From contig JAULBX010025897.1 of NCBI GenBank assembly GCA_032358255.1, positions 1-54,639 on the forward strand: a stretch of 54,639 bases of DNA, given 5' to 3'. Positions 24,213 through 34,595 of the stretch are shown piece after piece (position 1 is the first letter of the stretch; every line of letters begins with the position of its first letter). This stretch comes from Heterotrichella gracilis. Its lineage: Eukaryota > Sar > Xanthophyceae > Tribonematales > Xanthonemataceae. The position numbers and the translations under genes were made by a program. Under the pieces are notes generated by a model. That model was not told where the DNA came from. It saw only the letters and a program-made list of their open reading frames with translations, and searched no databases.

Positions 24213-25872
24213 ATAATCTGGTGCGTTGGCTAGTCAAAATGGTGCTGGCTCGCATCCCCTCCCATCTGGCTGGGGTGTAAGTTTGACCTGTTTTGACCCA
24301 CATCTCCTGTCCCCAAACACTGCACAGGGAACCCAACTGAAACAGCAGCCTTTCAAGAAACTATTTCAGCCTTACTCAGGCTGCAGCTCGTGGAGTGCCA
24401 AAGATCCACTTCCCCCGATTAGAAAAAAATATCCCATTTGACTACTATCTCCACAGCAGTACACTGCCTGTACGTGTGGAGCCGCAAGCCGATGCGCTGG
24501 GGGCCACCCAACCTGGTCTCAAAAGTGCCATGGTTGCCTGGAACATGCTCCCGGCAATAGCGACGCTGTGGGCAGGTAGTCGTCTATACCCCTTTTGAGT
24601 GGCGGATGGCATGGGACCAGTTGAAAAAGACATGGCTTGCAATTGCAGTGACACACCCACCATGCATGAGACCAATTTCAACCAATTGTCATTGCAGTAA
24701 ACACTGTTCTGCAGTGAACACACAGCTTGCAGTGACACTTCCTTCCTTCCGCAGTGTCCACAGCGTGCATCACTACTCTCCAAGTGCGACGAGCTGCCAA
24801 GCAGGCGTGGATGGAGGCCAAGCAGGCCAAGGCCAAGGCTGTGCTGGCCATGTTTCAGGCTAGCCAGGCGCGGGAAATGAGCATCAGGTTATCTCATGCT
24901 TTACTGGAAGTTTACCTACTCATCCCAGGAGGGGCGGAAGGTGCGCAACAACTGTTTAGGGTTTAGGGTTTAGGGTAGGTACTCGTCCAGTAGAGGCAAA
25001 AGGAATGCCCATAGTGTACATATTTATCCCAAGGAAGGGGAAGGTGCGTGCATTTTTGCAACTGTTTAGAGTTAAGGGGATTATAGTAGCGACTCGACTC
25101 AAGAGGAGCAGAGGATGCGCCCTTTCTTCAACAACTATGTAGGGTTTAGGGTAGCTACTCGTTCCACAAGCTGCGAAAGGTGTGCCCTTGTGTTTAGGGT
25201 TTAAGATGTGAGGGTAGCTACTCACCCCACATGAAGCGGGAGGTGTGCCCTTTTGCAGCATGCACTGCCTTGTATTGCATGGGTGTCTGCTTTATACCTG
25301 TCAGCTGCACTTCTCACAGACTCAAGTATAAATCTGTGTGGCTGTGCAGCCAAGGCTGCCCGGCAGGTTGCTCGAGGCCACCTGATGGCTCTGGTTGGGT
25401 TCCAAGCCAGCGACAGGTATGCAGTGTTAAGGGTTCAGGGTTCGGGGGACAGTGATCGGAGTGGCAGCTGTGCGCTGTTTAGGGTTTAGGGTTTGTGGGT
25501 GCCTGGCAGTGAATGGGTGTCTGTCACCCCTGTCCCTGATGTTGTGTGAGCAAAGGCATGTTTATGGCTTTGACCCGTGCGCATTTCGAAAGGGGGCCCC
25601 TGTTTTATATGCCCCCAGGAACTGGCCCGATCTGCACTCACCCACTGCTTTTGGGTGCTGCACCAGTGGCACGGTGCGCGTGTGCACAAAGACCAGAAAG
25701 AGGTTCAAGCGCGGGGCTAGGAGGCCTGCCAAGGCCTGCCAAGTGCAGGACCTTGCAAGCATACCTGAAGAACCAGCTATGGTGTGATGGACCAGTCGTG
25801 ATCGAGAGTACAGCCCCTTTTATGGTTAATACCACAGTGTCAACCCACCTCAGGGGTGCAGGTTGGGTGTGA
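24213..25872 (+). CDS. Unrecognised multi-exon gene candidate
   Basis: I do not recognise this protein. Several pieces look coding, with good splice sites. 24213-24274 encodes a helical RWLVKMVLARIPSHLAG. A frame ending at 24575 includes KSAMVAWNMLPAIATLWA, and it joins in phase to 24755-24886, which encodes VRRAAKQAWMEAKQAKAKA and continues AVLAMFQASQAREMS. Near 25351-25417 one frame reads KAARQVARGHLMALVGFQA, which resembles the previous exon (FQASQAR versus FQASDR), but the phase does not fit simply. A final open stretch near 25735-25872 ends RGAGWV and stop. Start codon, exon set and end are all unresolved. It could be a fast-evolving alga-specific protein or a decaying gene. Confidence 0.3.
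24909..25262 (+). repeat. About five imperfect 50-100-bp repeats carrying TTTAGGG
   Basis: The repeated elements are a GGTA(G/C)CTACTC-like start, a purine-rich middle, GGTGCGCCC-like sequence and then TTTAGGGTTTAGGG. Units begin at about 24911, 24975, 25087, 25152 and 25213. They lie in an intron of the unrecognised gene candidate. Confidence 0.65.
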
Positions 25873-27177
25873 CTTTTGAGTGTGACAAGCCACGCACTCG
25901 TCGTTGACATCACCGGCATAGGCCCTGTTTCCACAACAGGGAATGGGAATGTACTAAAATCGTTCAAATTGGTTTACACTGCTATTTGCAAATTGTGAAG
26001 CATTGGTTTACTTTCAAATTTGGAATTGTATTTACTAAATACTAAAAAATGTCAAATAATCCTTGTAAATCTTGTCATGCTGCAGCACCATGGTAGGCCC
26101 AGTTTTCCAGCGTGATTGCAAGAATGCTGCCAATGGCACGCGTTGCAGTGTATAGTGGTAGACCCTCGTAAGACCAACTTGGAGGGTAACACGATACTTT
26201 CAAGCTTTATATCTATTATATGGACACTGCCAACGTGCCGCCATTCATTCCCTATTACGTAGTATACTCCCCAAAGGGCCCTTCCCAATGGGCCCGGGGC
26301 TAGTCACAGGCGCCAACCCACACCACAGAGTGACCGCCAGAAAGAAAGAAAGGAAGGGGACGCACCAAGGCGGAGTTTAGGGGCCACTGGCTCGCATCAG
26401 GGCAGTGCCCTGTGCCAGGTGCCACCGACCAGCCAGAACGGCCGGGCAAGCACAGGCCTTAGCCTATGCCGGCATGCATGGCATGCAAAAGGGTTTGACC
26501 CCAGCACAATGTGTGTCACGCTCCCCAGGCTGGTCTCCCATTGTGTGACACACAATGTGTCTGTTTTCTTTTCTTTTCTTTCATTGTGTACCTTCCGTCA
26601 TAACCTATGACGCATGCAATGCATATGCCATAATAAGCCGCAGCACATTGTCTGGCAGGCACCATGTAGGAAGCTAGCAGCGCATCAGAGTCTGACTGAG
26701 CATGCTGAGCATGTCATGGCGCAGGTTATTGAGACGTTCTCAGCAGTAAAGGGTGTGGCAGTGTACAAACAAGGCCTAGCTTGGCTTTAGCTTCTAGAGC
26801 AATATTGCTGCACATATTTCAACTGCAGTTTGTAACTTGCTCACGCACCAGCTTTGGAGTTCAACTGCTGTCACCTTGGCAAGCAATATTGGCAATTGTT
26901 ACCGTCCACAATCGTAAATCCCCAGGTTGTATCAAAGCCTCCCGTCCCCAAATCCCAAACTCCCTGGACTAAAACAGCAAACTCCTGTGCGAATGTCAGA
27001 GAACCTGACGCAAAACTGAAACAACACCTACACCTCACAAGGCCCAAGGAACCGCCCACGCTCACACAGGAAACGCAGGAAACGCAGAGTTTTGCCCACC
27101 ACTCATAAGCCCCCTGGACCAGATGGTGCAGCAGCCTAGGGTAATGCTCAAACCCTAAAACACCTACATTACGCCCT
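25873..27177. other. Spacer downstream of TOC75
   Basis: Mixed sequence, AT-richer near 25950-26060. There is a GAAA-type purine tract near 26338-26357 and a TTTTC pyrimidine tract near 26565-26582. No gene is supported. Confidence 0.5.
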
Positions 27178-27322
27178 GGAACCGCTCCTTAAAGCAAAGC
27201 AGACTGTTTCCTGTCAGAGACGCTGTCTAGGATTTGCCCACTTGTCAAAGACCCTACGCACCGCGGTGACCCCAGAAGCGCTCCTCGAGCGCAGGCACAT
27301 GCCCCCCTTGCTCGAGACGATG
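27178..27322 (-). repeat. Two decayed copies of the last TOC75 exon end
   Basis: 27178-27230 and 27272-27322 both resemble 27371-27430, the stop-codon end of TOC75. They share the AGAAGCGCTCC-like start and the GAGA(C/T)GCT-like later block. They lie downstream of the stop in gene sense, so copying is not confined to introns. Confidence 0.6.
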
Positions 27323-27370
27323 CTTAGGTTGTTTCCCACACCACAGCGCCCCAAAGCTGAGGGTTTAGGC

Positions 27371-30300
27371 CTAGAAGCGCTCCCCAAAGCGTAGGAAGAT
27401 GTTGCCCTTGCCCGAGATGCTGTCTGTGGCGTACTCTGCACGCACTGCCCCCAGCTTCACACCCACACCCACCGACCTGCCGCTCCCTGGCCGCCGGAAG
27501 TACTCGGTGGGGTTGCCGCGCACCTGGGGAAGGGGGGTTTAATTAGCCATGCGGCGGCGTGGGGTAACGCATGTGCATCGATCCATATGAACCCTCGAGT
27601 AGGGTCTTGACCGTTTAAGCTTTTTTGCAAGGGAATGTGAATGCTACAATCCATACTCAATGGCGGATATACAGAAATACGACTTATCAACAGGCACAAT
27701 TTCCATGGGATTAGGGTTTAGGGTTTCTGACACCCACCTCCTTGGACGACCCCAGGTCCGTCCCGTACTCGTAGAAGCCATACACCTGGCGCCCAAGCAC
27801 AGGCAACCGCAGCTCCACCGCGGCCTCAAGCACAGATCGGGCCGCCGCCAGCTCGCCCACGTTGTACCCGCGCACGCTGTAGGGTCCCCCTAGGGTGTAG
27901 TAGTCGTAGGAGGCCATGTCACCGATGCACCCGCCGTACCTGCACACATGGAGGGTATCAGGTGAACCCTAGGGCTGTTTAAAAAGCTGTTCAAATTTTG
28001 GGGCGCATATATTTTTTGGCGTCTCGCCCAGCCTGCGCTTTCCCTGTATGCAAGCGCCAAGGGTCTGTGCCAGGGTTACTACCAGGGGTTAGGGTACCTG
28101 TTAGAATTTTCGCTTGGCCACCAACCGCACATGCCCCACCAGCCTCAGTACCGTCGTCGGCTAGGATTCCAGCTTCAGGGTTTAGGGTTCATAGACTAGG
28201 GTCTATGCTAGGGTCTTCCCCCCACCACGCACCGCATGTGTCCCACCAGCACAGGAGGTGGCGCTGTGCTGCCCGCCTTGGTGCCCCGTAGCTTGACAAA
28301 GCGCGTGAAGGAGGCAGAGTGCTTGTTGGCAAACGCAGCCCCAGTCCCCACACCCAGCCCTTGCTCCACCTGGAAAAGCACACATTTGTGAGCATCAGTG
28401 AATGAAATCCTCGGCATGAATATGATGTATACACAATGTCATAACAAGATTAGATAGGAAATTAAGTAATAATACCAAGCTCATGTCCCTGTTCACACCA
28501 CTTTACTTTATAGTGTCCCTCACTTCCCCACCCCTAAACCCTACACACCTGGTAGATGTCCCTGGCGCCAACCGACATGCCGTTCACAAAGCAGGTTGCG
28601 TCTCACACGATGGAGCCATGCAGGAATTTAGGGTTTCTAGGGTTTCCATCCTAAACCCTGCACACCTGGTAGGTGTCCTTGGCGCCCACCAGCTTGCCGT
28701 TCACAAAGCAGGTTGCGTCTCACACGATGGAGCCATGCAGGAATTTAGGGTCTCTAGGGTTTCCAGCCTAAACCCTGCATACTTGGTAAATGTCCCTGGC
28801 GCCAACAGGCGTGCCGTTCACAAAGTAGGTTGCATCCCGCACGGGAGCCATGTAGGAATTAGGGTTTCTAGGGTTGGCAACCTCAACCCTACACACCTGG
28901 TAGATGTCCCTCGCACCCACAGGCGTGCCGTTCACAAAGTAGGTTGCGTCCCGCACGATGGAGCCCTGCAGGAAGGCAGATCGGTCCACGCCCCCCTCGG
29001 AGAGCGTGGTGGGTGGCCCGTCAGCCGCCATGGCGCCGGTGGGTAGCTGGCGCAGGCCCGTGTTGCAGATGGCACCCGAGTCGTCACGGGTGGTCACCTG
29101 ATAGAAGGGGCAATTACTGAGAAAACGTAATGTAGGCAATTTAATAATATAGCATGTGATAGAAATGTAACAAAGTAATGTAATAAACACTTCTGTAACG
29201 AAAAAGTACATTTACTTGGATTAAATAGGTGCATTTGCAGCAGCACAGCCAGGTATGCAGTCAGCGGTGCGCCAGGTTTGCACTCTTCAGCAATAGGTGC
29301 AGATGCAGAGGGTCTCCCTGCAGGGTCTTGCGCATATAGGAAAACCCTTTTTTCGCACCTGCGCCGATTTCTTACAGTGGTGTAGCGCGTCAGGTACGCC
29401 CAAGAACAAAAAGGCAAGCCCCGAACCACATGGCTAGCAGTATAATGTGGAGTCACCTGTTGTAGCACCAGGCCAAATGCTGCCTTGCTGTTGCGTGAGT
29501 GCTGCTCCAGTAGCTGCACCTTGGCGCCGGTGCGGTCAACCCACACGGGGGGGACCTCCTCGCCGCCGGGGCCTGCGGTGGGTGGGTGGGTGCTTTAGAT
29601 TATTACTAGTATTTCAGCCCCCCTCCTTCAGTCAGCCACCTCAACTTAAGGGCAATATCAAGTCCAAACGCAATGTTTCTAACCTTGTCCAACCCTACCC
29701 TAGGACTTTCAGCCCCCGCCCAATCCCGCTGACCATATACCACGCCAATGGCCATATACATGCATTTAGTCAACGCCGAAATAACAAACCCCAGCTAGTG
29801 CCTTCCACGCACACCCACCCACCTGCCGTGAACACGCCCGACAGCTTGCGCGAGTTGAATGCCGACACGTTGAAGGCGCTGCGCTTGGGGTCCCCAGACC
29901 CAAACACGTAGGGGTGCTTGTACTCCACCCGGAAGCCCAGGTCGTCCGAGGGCATGAGGAAGTTCTGCGTGGTGACGCTGGCGCTCAGCTGGCGCCCCTT
30001 GCGCGCCAGGTTGTGGTGCTCAAAGGTGATGCTGCCGCCGGGGACCAGGCTCACAAGGGTGGGGCGGCCGCCGTCGCCTGTGTGGGAAAGTGGGGTTGGG
30101 ATTCTACAATAGGTCTCAGACCGATGGAGTCCGAATGGTGTGTGGGGAATGCGGCACTGTGCTGTCGCCCCTCCTTGCGTGCAAGGATGTAGTGCTCAAA
30201 CGTCAATATGAAAACTGAGAAAATTCATATGAATTAACCAATCCATGCATTGATTTATTTTGGCTCAGGCACTGCGCATGGGGGCCCACAGCACACATCA

Positions 30301-33300
30301 ATGTTCAAACAGTATCCCACCCACTCCCAGCCCTCTCACCTGGCGCAATGCCCCACTCCGCCTCCACCTCAGCTGTCTTCATTGGCCTCTCCTTGAGCAT
30401 CACATCCACATCCACTTTGCTCTCATCCTTGGGGTTGGGCTTGGGGACAACCTGAGGGGTGGGTAGGATGCACCTTTAGGGTTTAGGGTTTGTGGTGCAA
30501 GGACTCCTCCAAGGGGGTGGGCTTGAGGACGCGCGCAGCATCTATGGGGCAAATCCATGGGGCAAATCAAGAGGGTGCAATTGAGGTGCACCCCGCCCAT
30601 ACGAGCAGCACAGGTGTGCAGTGCCCTGTAATATGATGTCCATTCCCCCCCATCAATATACAACACCCGCCCACCCACCCACACACACACACACATGCCC
30701 CATGACTATTCTCATATATCCCACTGCAATGGGGCATGGCTACAGTGGGAGATGCGCCGCCACATGCAGCCCATCCATCCGCCACTGCCGCATGCCGCGC
30801 CACCCACCTGCACGTTGTCGAACAGCTGCAGTGCAAAGATGTCCCTCAGCGCCCTGCGCCCATCCTCGGTGTTGTACATGGAGCCAGCCTGGGGGAGGGG
30901 GAATAGAGTTTAGGGTTACAGCCTTAGGGTTTATCACTGAGGGTTTATGGTTTATCCTCGGTGTTGTACTTGGGACTGGCATGGGGAGGAAACAGGCATT
31001 CCACCATTTCAGCATATTGAAAAGCACAAGGCTGCATGCGATGTATGTATATCTCGCTGCCACCCCGCTTGCGGATTGTGCTGAAGCTGGGTTCCCAAAA
31101 CCCTTCCCCCCTCCCCCCCAATGGCAACTCCCGCAATGACGAGGTTTGTAAATGTCCCGCCACTGTATGCAACTAACTAGCATTCTTGTTGCATTGAGGA
31201 CCCTCATGTTTTACAGCATTTTGGCACTTGGCATTTGAGGACCCTCACCTTGAAGGGCAGCTCGCGCATGATGAGGTCCGTGGAGGTCTCCCCGCCCCCC
31301 CGCTTGGGGTTCCCCTCGTCATCCACAAACACCACATTCACCCTGTTCACGCGCCCCTCAACCACGTGCGCCACGATGTCCCCGGTGTCCATGCCGTCAA
31401 AGTGCGAGATGTAGCCAAACACAAAGCCGCGGTTCTGGTACCTGGAGGGCAGAAGGGAGGGGGATGGCGAGGGTTTATTGCTGGTTGATTGCATGGGTTA
31501 TCTGCCACACAGCCAGATTACTATCCGGCCTTGCACAAATGGCGCCAAGCAGTTTGGTCCCAGCACTATCTATGCCATTTGATGATCGTGCATGAGGGAT
31601 GGTAGCCAAACATGCGTTTCTAGTACCTGCAACACAACACCCTATGAGGCTGAAACCACAAATAGCAGCCCACGCACCATCCCTCCACAATGTTCTTTAT
31701 GGCCGCCAGGGTCTTAATCGAGGTGGGGCCGGGGGCCTTCTCCTGCTGCTGCATGACCTTGGGGGGCACGTCGGGGGGCAGAATTGTGGACCCCTCCACC
31801 CGGAACGATGTCATTTGGGGCCAAATCTTCTCCTTGAAAATGATCACCAGCCGGCATTTGCCCTTGCCCTTGGGCAGGGGCAGCACGCGCGCGTCCACAT
31901 TGTCAAAAAGGCCCGTCCTGTAACGCAGCAAAATAGCCATGAGCGGCGATCGGAGACACACTGACCACTGATATGCTTCCCACACTATGGCGGGTCCGCC
32001 AGGATTACTGCAGGGTATTTTTGAGCCGGTGTTTTGTACCAGGGGCCACATCAAACAGCACATTGCCCTTGCCCTTGGGCAGGGGCAGGACGCGCGCATC
32101 CACATTGTCAAAAAGGCCCGTCCTGGGGAGATGCATAAGGGTTCTTCTCATGACATGTACTGGTTAGTTTTCGGGACTTCAGCGCAGCATCTGTCGCATG
32201 GTCTTGGTGATGCAACAACGATCCCTGGGTGGCGCATGCAGCACACACCTACGGCATGTGGAGCATATGGAGCATGTGCGACGTGCAGAACATGCGACCT
32301 ATGCACGCATGTCGCCGAATCTGCGCGAGCGCGTTACTAGCCATGGTTTAGGGTTTCCACTCACTGGAACAGCGTGCGCAGGTCCTCCGACAGCTCAGAG
32401 CGCGCGCAGGGGAAGCCAGGCTGGCACTTGAGACCCGCAAACAGCTCGTCCTGCAGGCATGGCAGGGTAATATGGTAAGGGTTTCTGCTGCACAGCGTTG
32501 ATTAATTTACCCCCCAGATACTCCACCAAGCCCCACCTCCACCAACAGCGGTCGGGTCCATGTGCAGCAGACTGGTGGTGCACAGTGCTGGCGTTGTTGA
32601 AGCAACAGATGCAATTGCCCGAGGCACCATTCACCTGCACATTTCCTGGCTGCGCATCTAAGTGGTTCAAGGCGTCAGGCGTCAATCCTCAACGCCTCAA
32701 ATTTACCTCTCCTACACCGTGCCCCCCTGTGTCCATCAGGTTAGGCTCTCCGCCACTGGCGTTATCCATATCTCGCGACTAAAACGATAGTACCCAAGAG
32801 TGGTGTCCACCTTCACAACCTACGCTAGGGTTTAGGGTGTTCACCTCGGTGGGCACCCCGGTCCCCACAGGCAGGCCCTCCGCCACTATCTCGTCGCAGA
32901 AGAAGCCACGGGAGGTGTCCACCTCTATGTCATCGTCATCATCCTCTTCATCTTTTGATGCGTCCGCCCCCTTGTCGCCCTCCCCTTCTTCTTCCTCCTC
33001 CTCTTCCTCCTCTTCCTCATCCTCATCCCTGGGAGAGTATACATTACATTAAACTTGGGTTGCAAAAATCTGGGTGGGGGTAATAGCCTTGTAACACCGG
33101 TGCGAGGCTGCATTGCAGCACAGTAGTATGAGCTAACCTGGCCCTTATAGGACATCTGGGCTGAGCTGGATACTGGGGAGCTTAATGCCCGCAATGTCAG
33201 GACAGACCTGCCTGGCGCCCCGTGTGTGCAAGGTTCAGTGCTTGTCTCGCTGTATGGTAGGAATCCACTGCCAAACTAACTAATAAATGGGTTGAAAACC

Positions 33301-33889
33301 TGTGATGACTAGTAAATGTGTGCATGTGTTACTCACAAAAGCTAGCGGTATTCCCGTAACTAGTTTCTTCATCAGCGTACGTGGGTTATCACATGTGGTT
33401 TCCTAGGTTGTTTGCCTATAGTTTTGGAAGTGTGGATGCATAAGGTTAACAAGGGCTGGCCATTGCTCAAGTGTGGATGTGTACTCACTCATCCTCTTCT
33501 TCGTCATCAACAGCAGCCATGGCGCTTCCTAGTGGGTTGAACCCACCGCCGCCACCACCGCCACCACCACCGCCACCATTAGGCCCAATGGGGCCGCCCA
33601 GGTAGGGCAGCAGCGCAGGGATGGCAAACAAAGCCCCCGCCAAGCCAGCTGCTTTCAATCCAAACTTGGCAGCTTGCAGCGCCTTGTGTTGCCGCGCATC
33701 GGCCCCAGAGACCCAATCACTGCCAGAGTTCGAGTTTGTGGAAAGGCAGGTCACGTGTGGTTGCCTCCTGGTCAAGGAGAGGGTGTGGTTGCAGTTTATG
33801 CGCGTGCTCGGCGGCTGCCTCGCGATGCGTTGCACCCTACCGCTGCTGCTGCACGGCAGGGCCGAAGCGGAAACCGCTAAGAGGCTCAT
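27371..33889 (-). CDS. TOC75: TOC75, Omp85-type protein import channel of the chloroplast outer envelope
   Basis: Forms the pore of the TOC translocon that imports nuclear-encoded preproteins into the plastid. Exons (minus): 33889-33489, 33028-32845, 32450-32365, 31917-31678, 31441-31249, 30888-30808, 30451-30340, 30077-29823, 29572-29457, 29097-28897, 28369-28233, 27939-27738, 27523-27371. All phases agree, giving about 786 aa (pea about 809). In order: an N-terminal Ser/Arg-rich transit peptide; an Ala/Leu stretch followed by 12 glycines (about residues 104-115), matching the poly-Gly envelope-sorting signal of plant Toc75; a very acidic Asp/Glu tract (about 125-175); POTRA-like repeats (for example GLFDNVDARVLPLPKGKGK); and the C-terminal beta-barrel. 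The VRGY motif of the Omp85 family (GGPYSVRGYN) and the terminal aromatic signal RFGERF are present. The acidic tract is longer than I expect for the family. The ATG at 33889 was chosen because it begins the transit-like sequence and follows an in-frame non-ATG leader. Confidence 0.95.
28546..28974 (-). repeat. Four-unit array of about 115 bp spanning the end of TOC75 exon 10
   Basis: Units start at about 28546, 28663, 28778 and 28893, spacing 115-117 bases. The last contains the true exon end and donor. Each unit has the exon end, the donor, then TTTAGGGTTTCTAGGG-like sequence and CCTAAACCC or a variant. The copy next to the exon stays in frame if the intron is retained, and would repeat the block YFVNGTPVGARDIYQ in the protein before a stop. 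Confidence 0.92.
30148..30205 (-). repeat. Degenerate copy of part of TOC75 exon 8
   Basis: This resembles 29975-30034 (the Arg/His-containing strand region), with shared blocks CCTTGCG and GTGCTCAAA in the same order and spacing. Confidence 0.55.
30926..30985 (-). repeat. Copy of TOC75 exon 6 start
   Basis: TCCTCGGTGTTGTAC is shared with the exon start (30863-30877), followed by a similar path to the acceptor CTGG. It is separated from the exon by TTTAGGG-like motifs. Confidence 0.7.
31588..31630 (-). repeat. Degenerate copy of TOC75 exon 5 start
   Basis: GTAGCCAAACA and GTACCTG are in the same order as in 31410-31446, the true exon start and acceptor. Confidence 0.6.
32063..32126 (-). repeat. 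Copy of TOC75 exon 4 start with acceptor
   Basis: Nearly identical to 31857-31920: TGCCCTTGCCCTTGGGCAGG and CACATTGTCAAAAAGGCCCG are exact. This is one of the best-preserved copies in the window. Confidence 0.9.
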
Positions 33890-34595
33890 CGAGACCGTAG
33901 AACTTGCGCCAGTGGTACTGCAAGCCCTGTTCAACGTGCCAAACGGCTGCTGTAACCGTTGCTATATTGCTGTGTGGGAAGTCAAGCCAAAAAGTTATCT
34001 GCGGACCGCCGACGCAGGCGGTACTGTAAGGCGGGCTGGCCGCCGTCAGGCACAAAAAAAATGGGCCAAGATTTTTGAAAGTCAGAATCGCCAAGAAGCG
34101 TATCAAGGTCTTTTGTCAGTGGACGTATCTCTTTGTAACGCTCCCTTTTCCCTCGTAGACCCCGCCTGGCTTGCCCTCGAGCGCCAACCAGCGCGTAGAT
34201 AGATCTACGGCCGTCCTGTACGGGGCTTGGGGGTTGTGCTGTAGCCACCCCAACCACAGCACCGCAGCAGTATGATCTGCATTAAGCCGGCCTGACACGG
34301 TCATGTTGACCCACCGTAGCGTAACCGTCGTGCTGATCGCGGGGGATTTGTAAACACTGCTTTGGGGAGGCAGAGCAGCAGGGCCGTATCTGCGGGTTTC
34401 CTACACCAGGTAGTGCGTATAAACCTGCGAGGTTGCATCTCTATCATCAACTCCCACCGTTTGGAATGTATTTCTTGCACGACAGGAACATTGTCATGCG
34501 TGTGTAGCGTCATGGCTTCCCCAGTTTTGACTTTTGTACCTCTCTTAGTCACTCAGGCTGGCTTTTCCAACCTCCGCAGCCACAGCCCAGGAACC
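33890..34595. promoter_or_regulatory. Divergent spacer between TOC75 and the SNF2 gene
   Basis: Holds both promoters. Open frames crossing it show no protein-family features. A possible acceptor (CCTCCGCAG, about 34571-34579) just before the SNF2 start may mark a spliced 5' UTR. Confidence 0.5.

Noticed and set aside
33621-34202. 193-codon plus-strand open frame between TOC75 and the SNF2 gene
   Set aside because: It is antisense to TOC75 exon 1 (transit peptide and poly-Gly codons) and shows no family features.
34362-34595. Extension of the SNF2 protein upstream of 34596
   Set aside because: The frame is open but encodes a Cys/His-mixed sequence unlike the family N-terminus, and a possible 5' UTR acceptor lies at about 34579. 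[15 protein letters not shown] is a more natural start.
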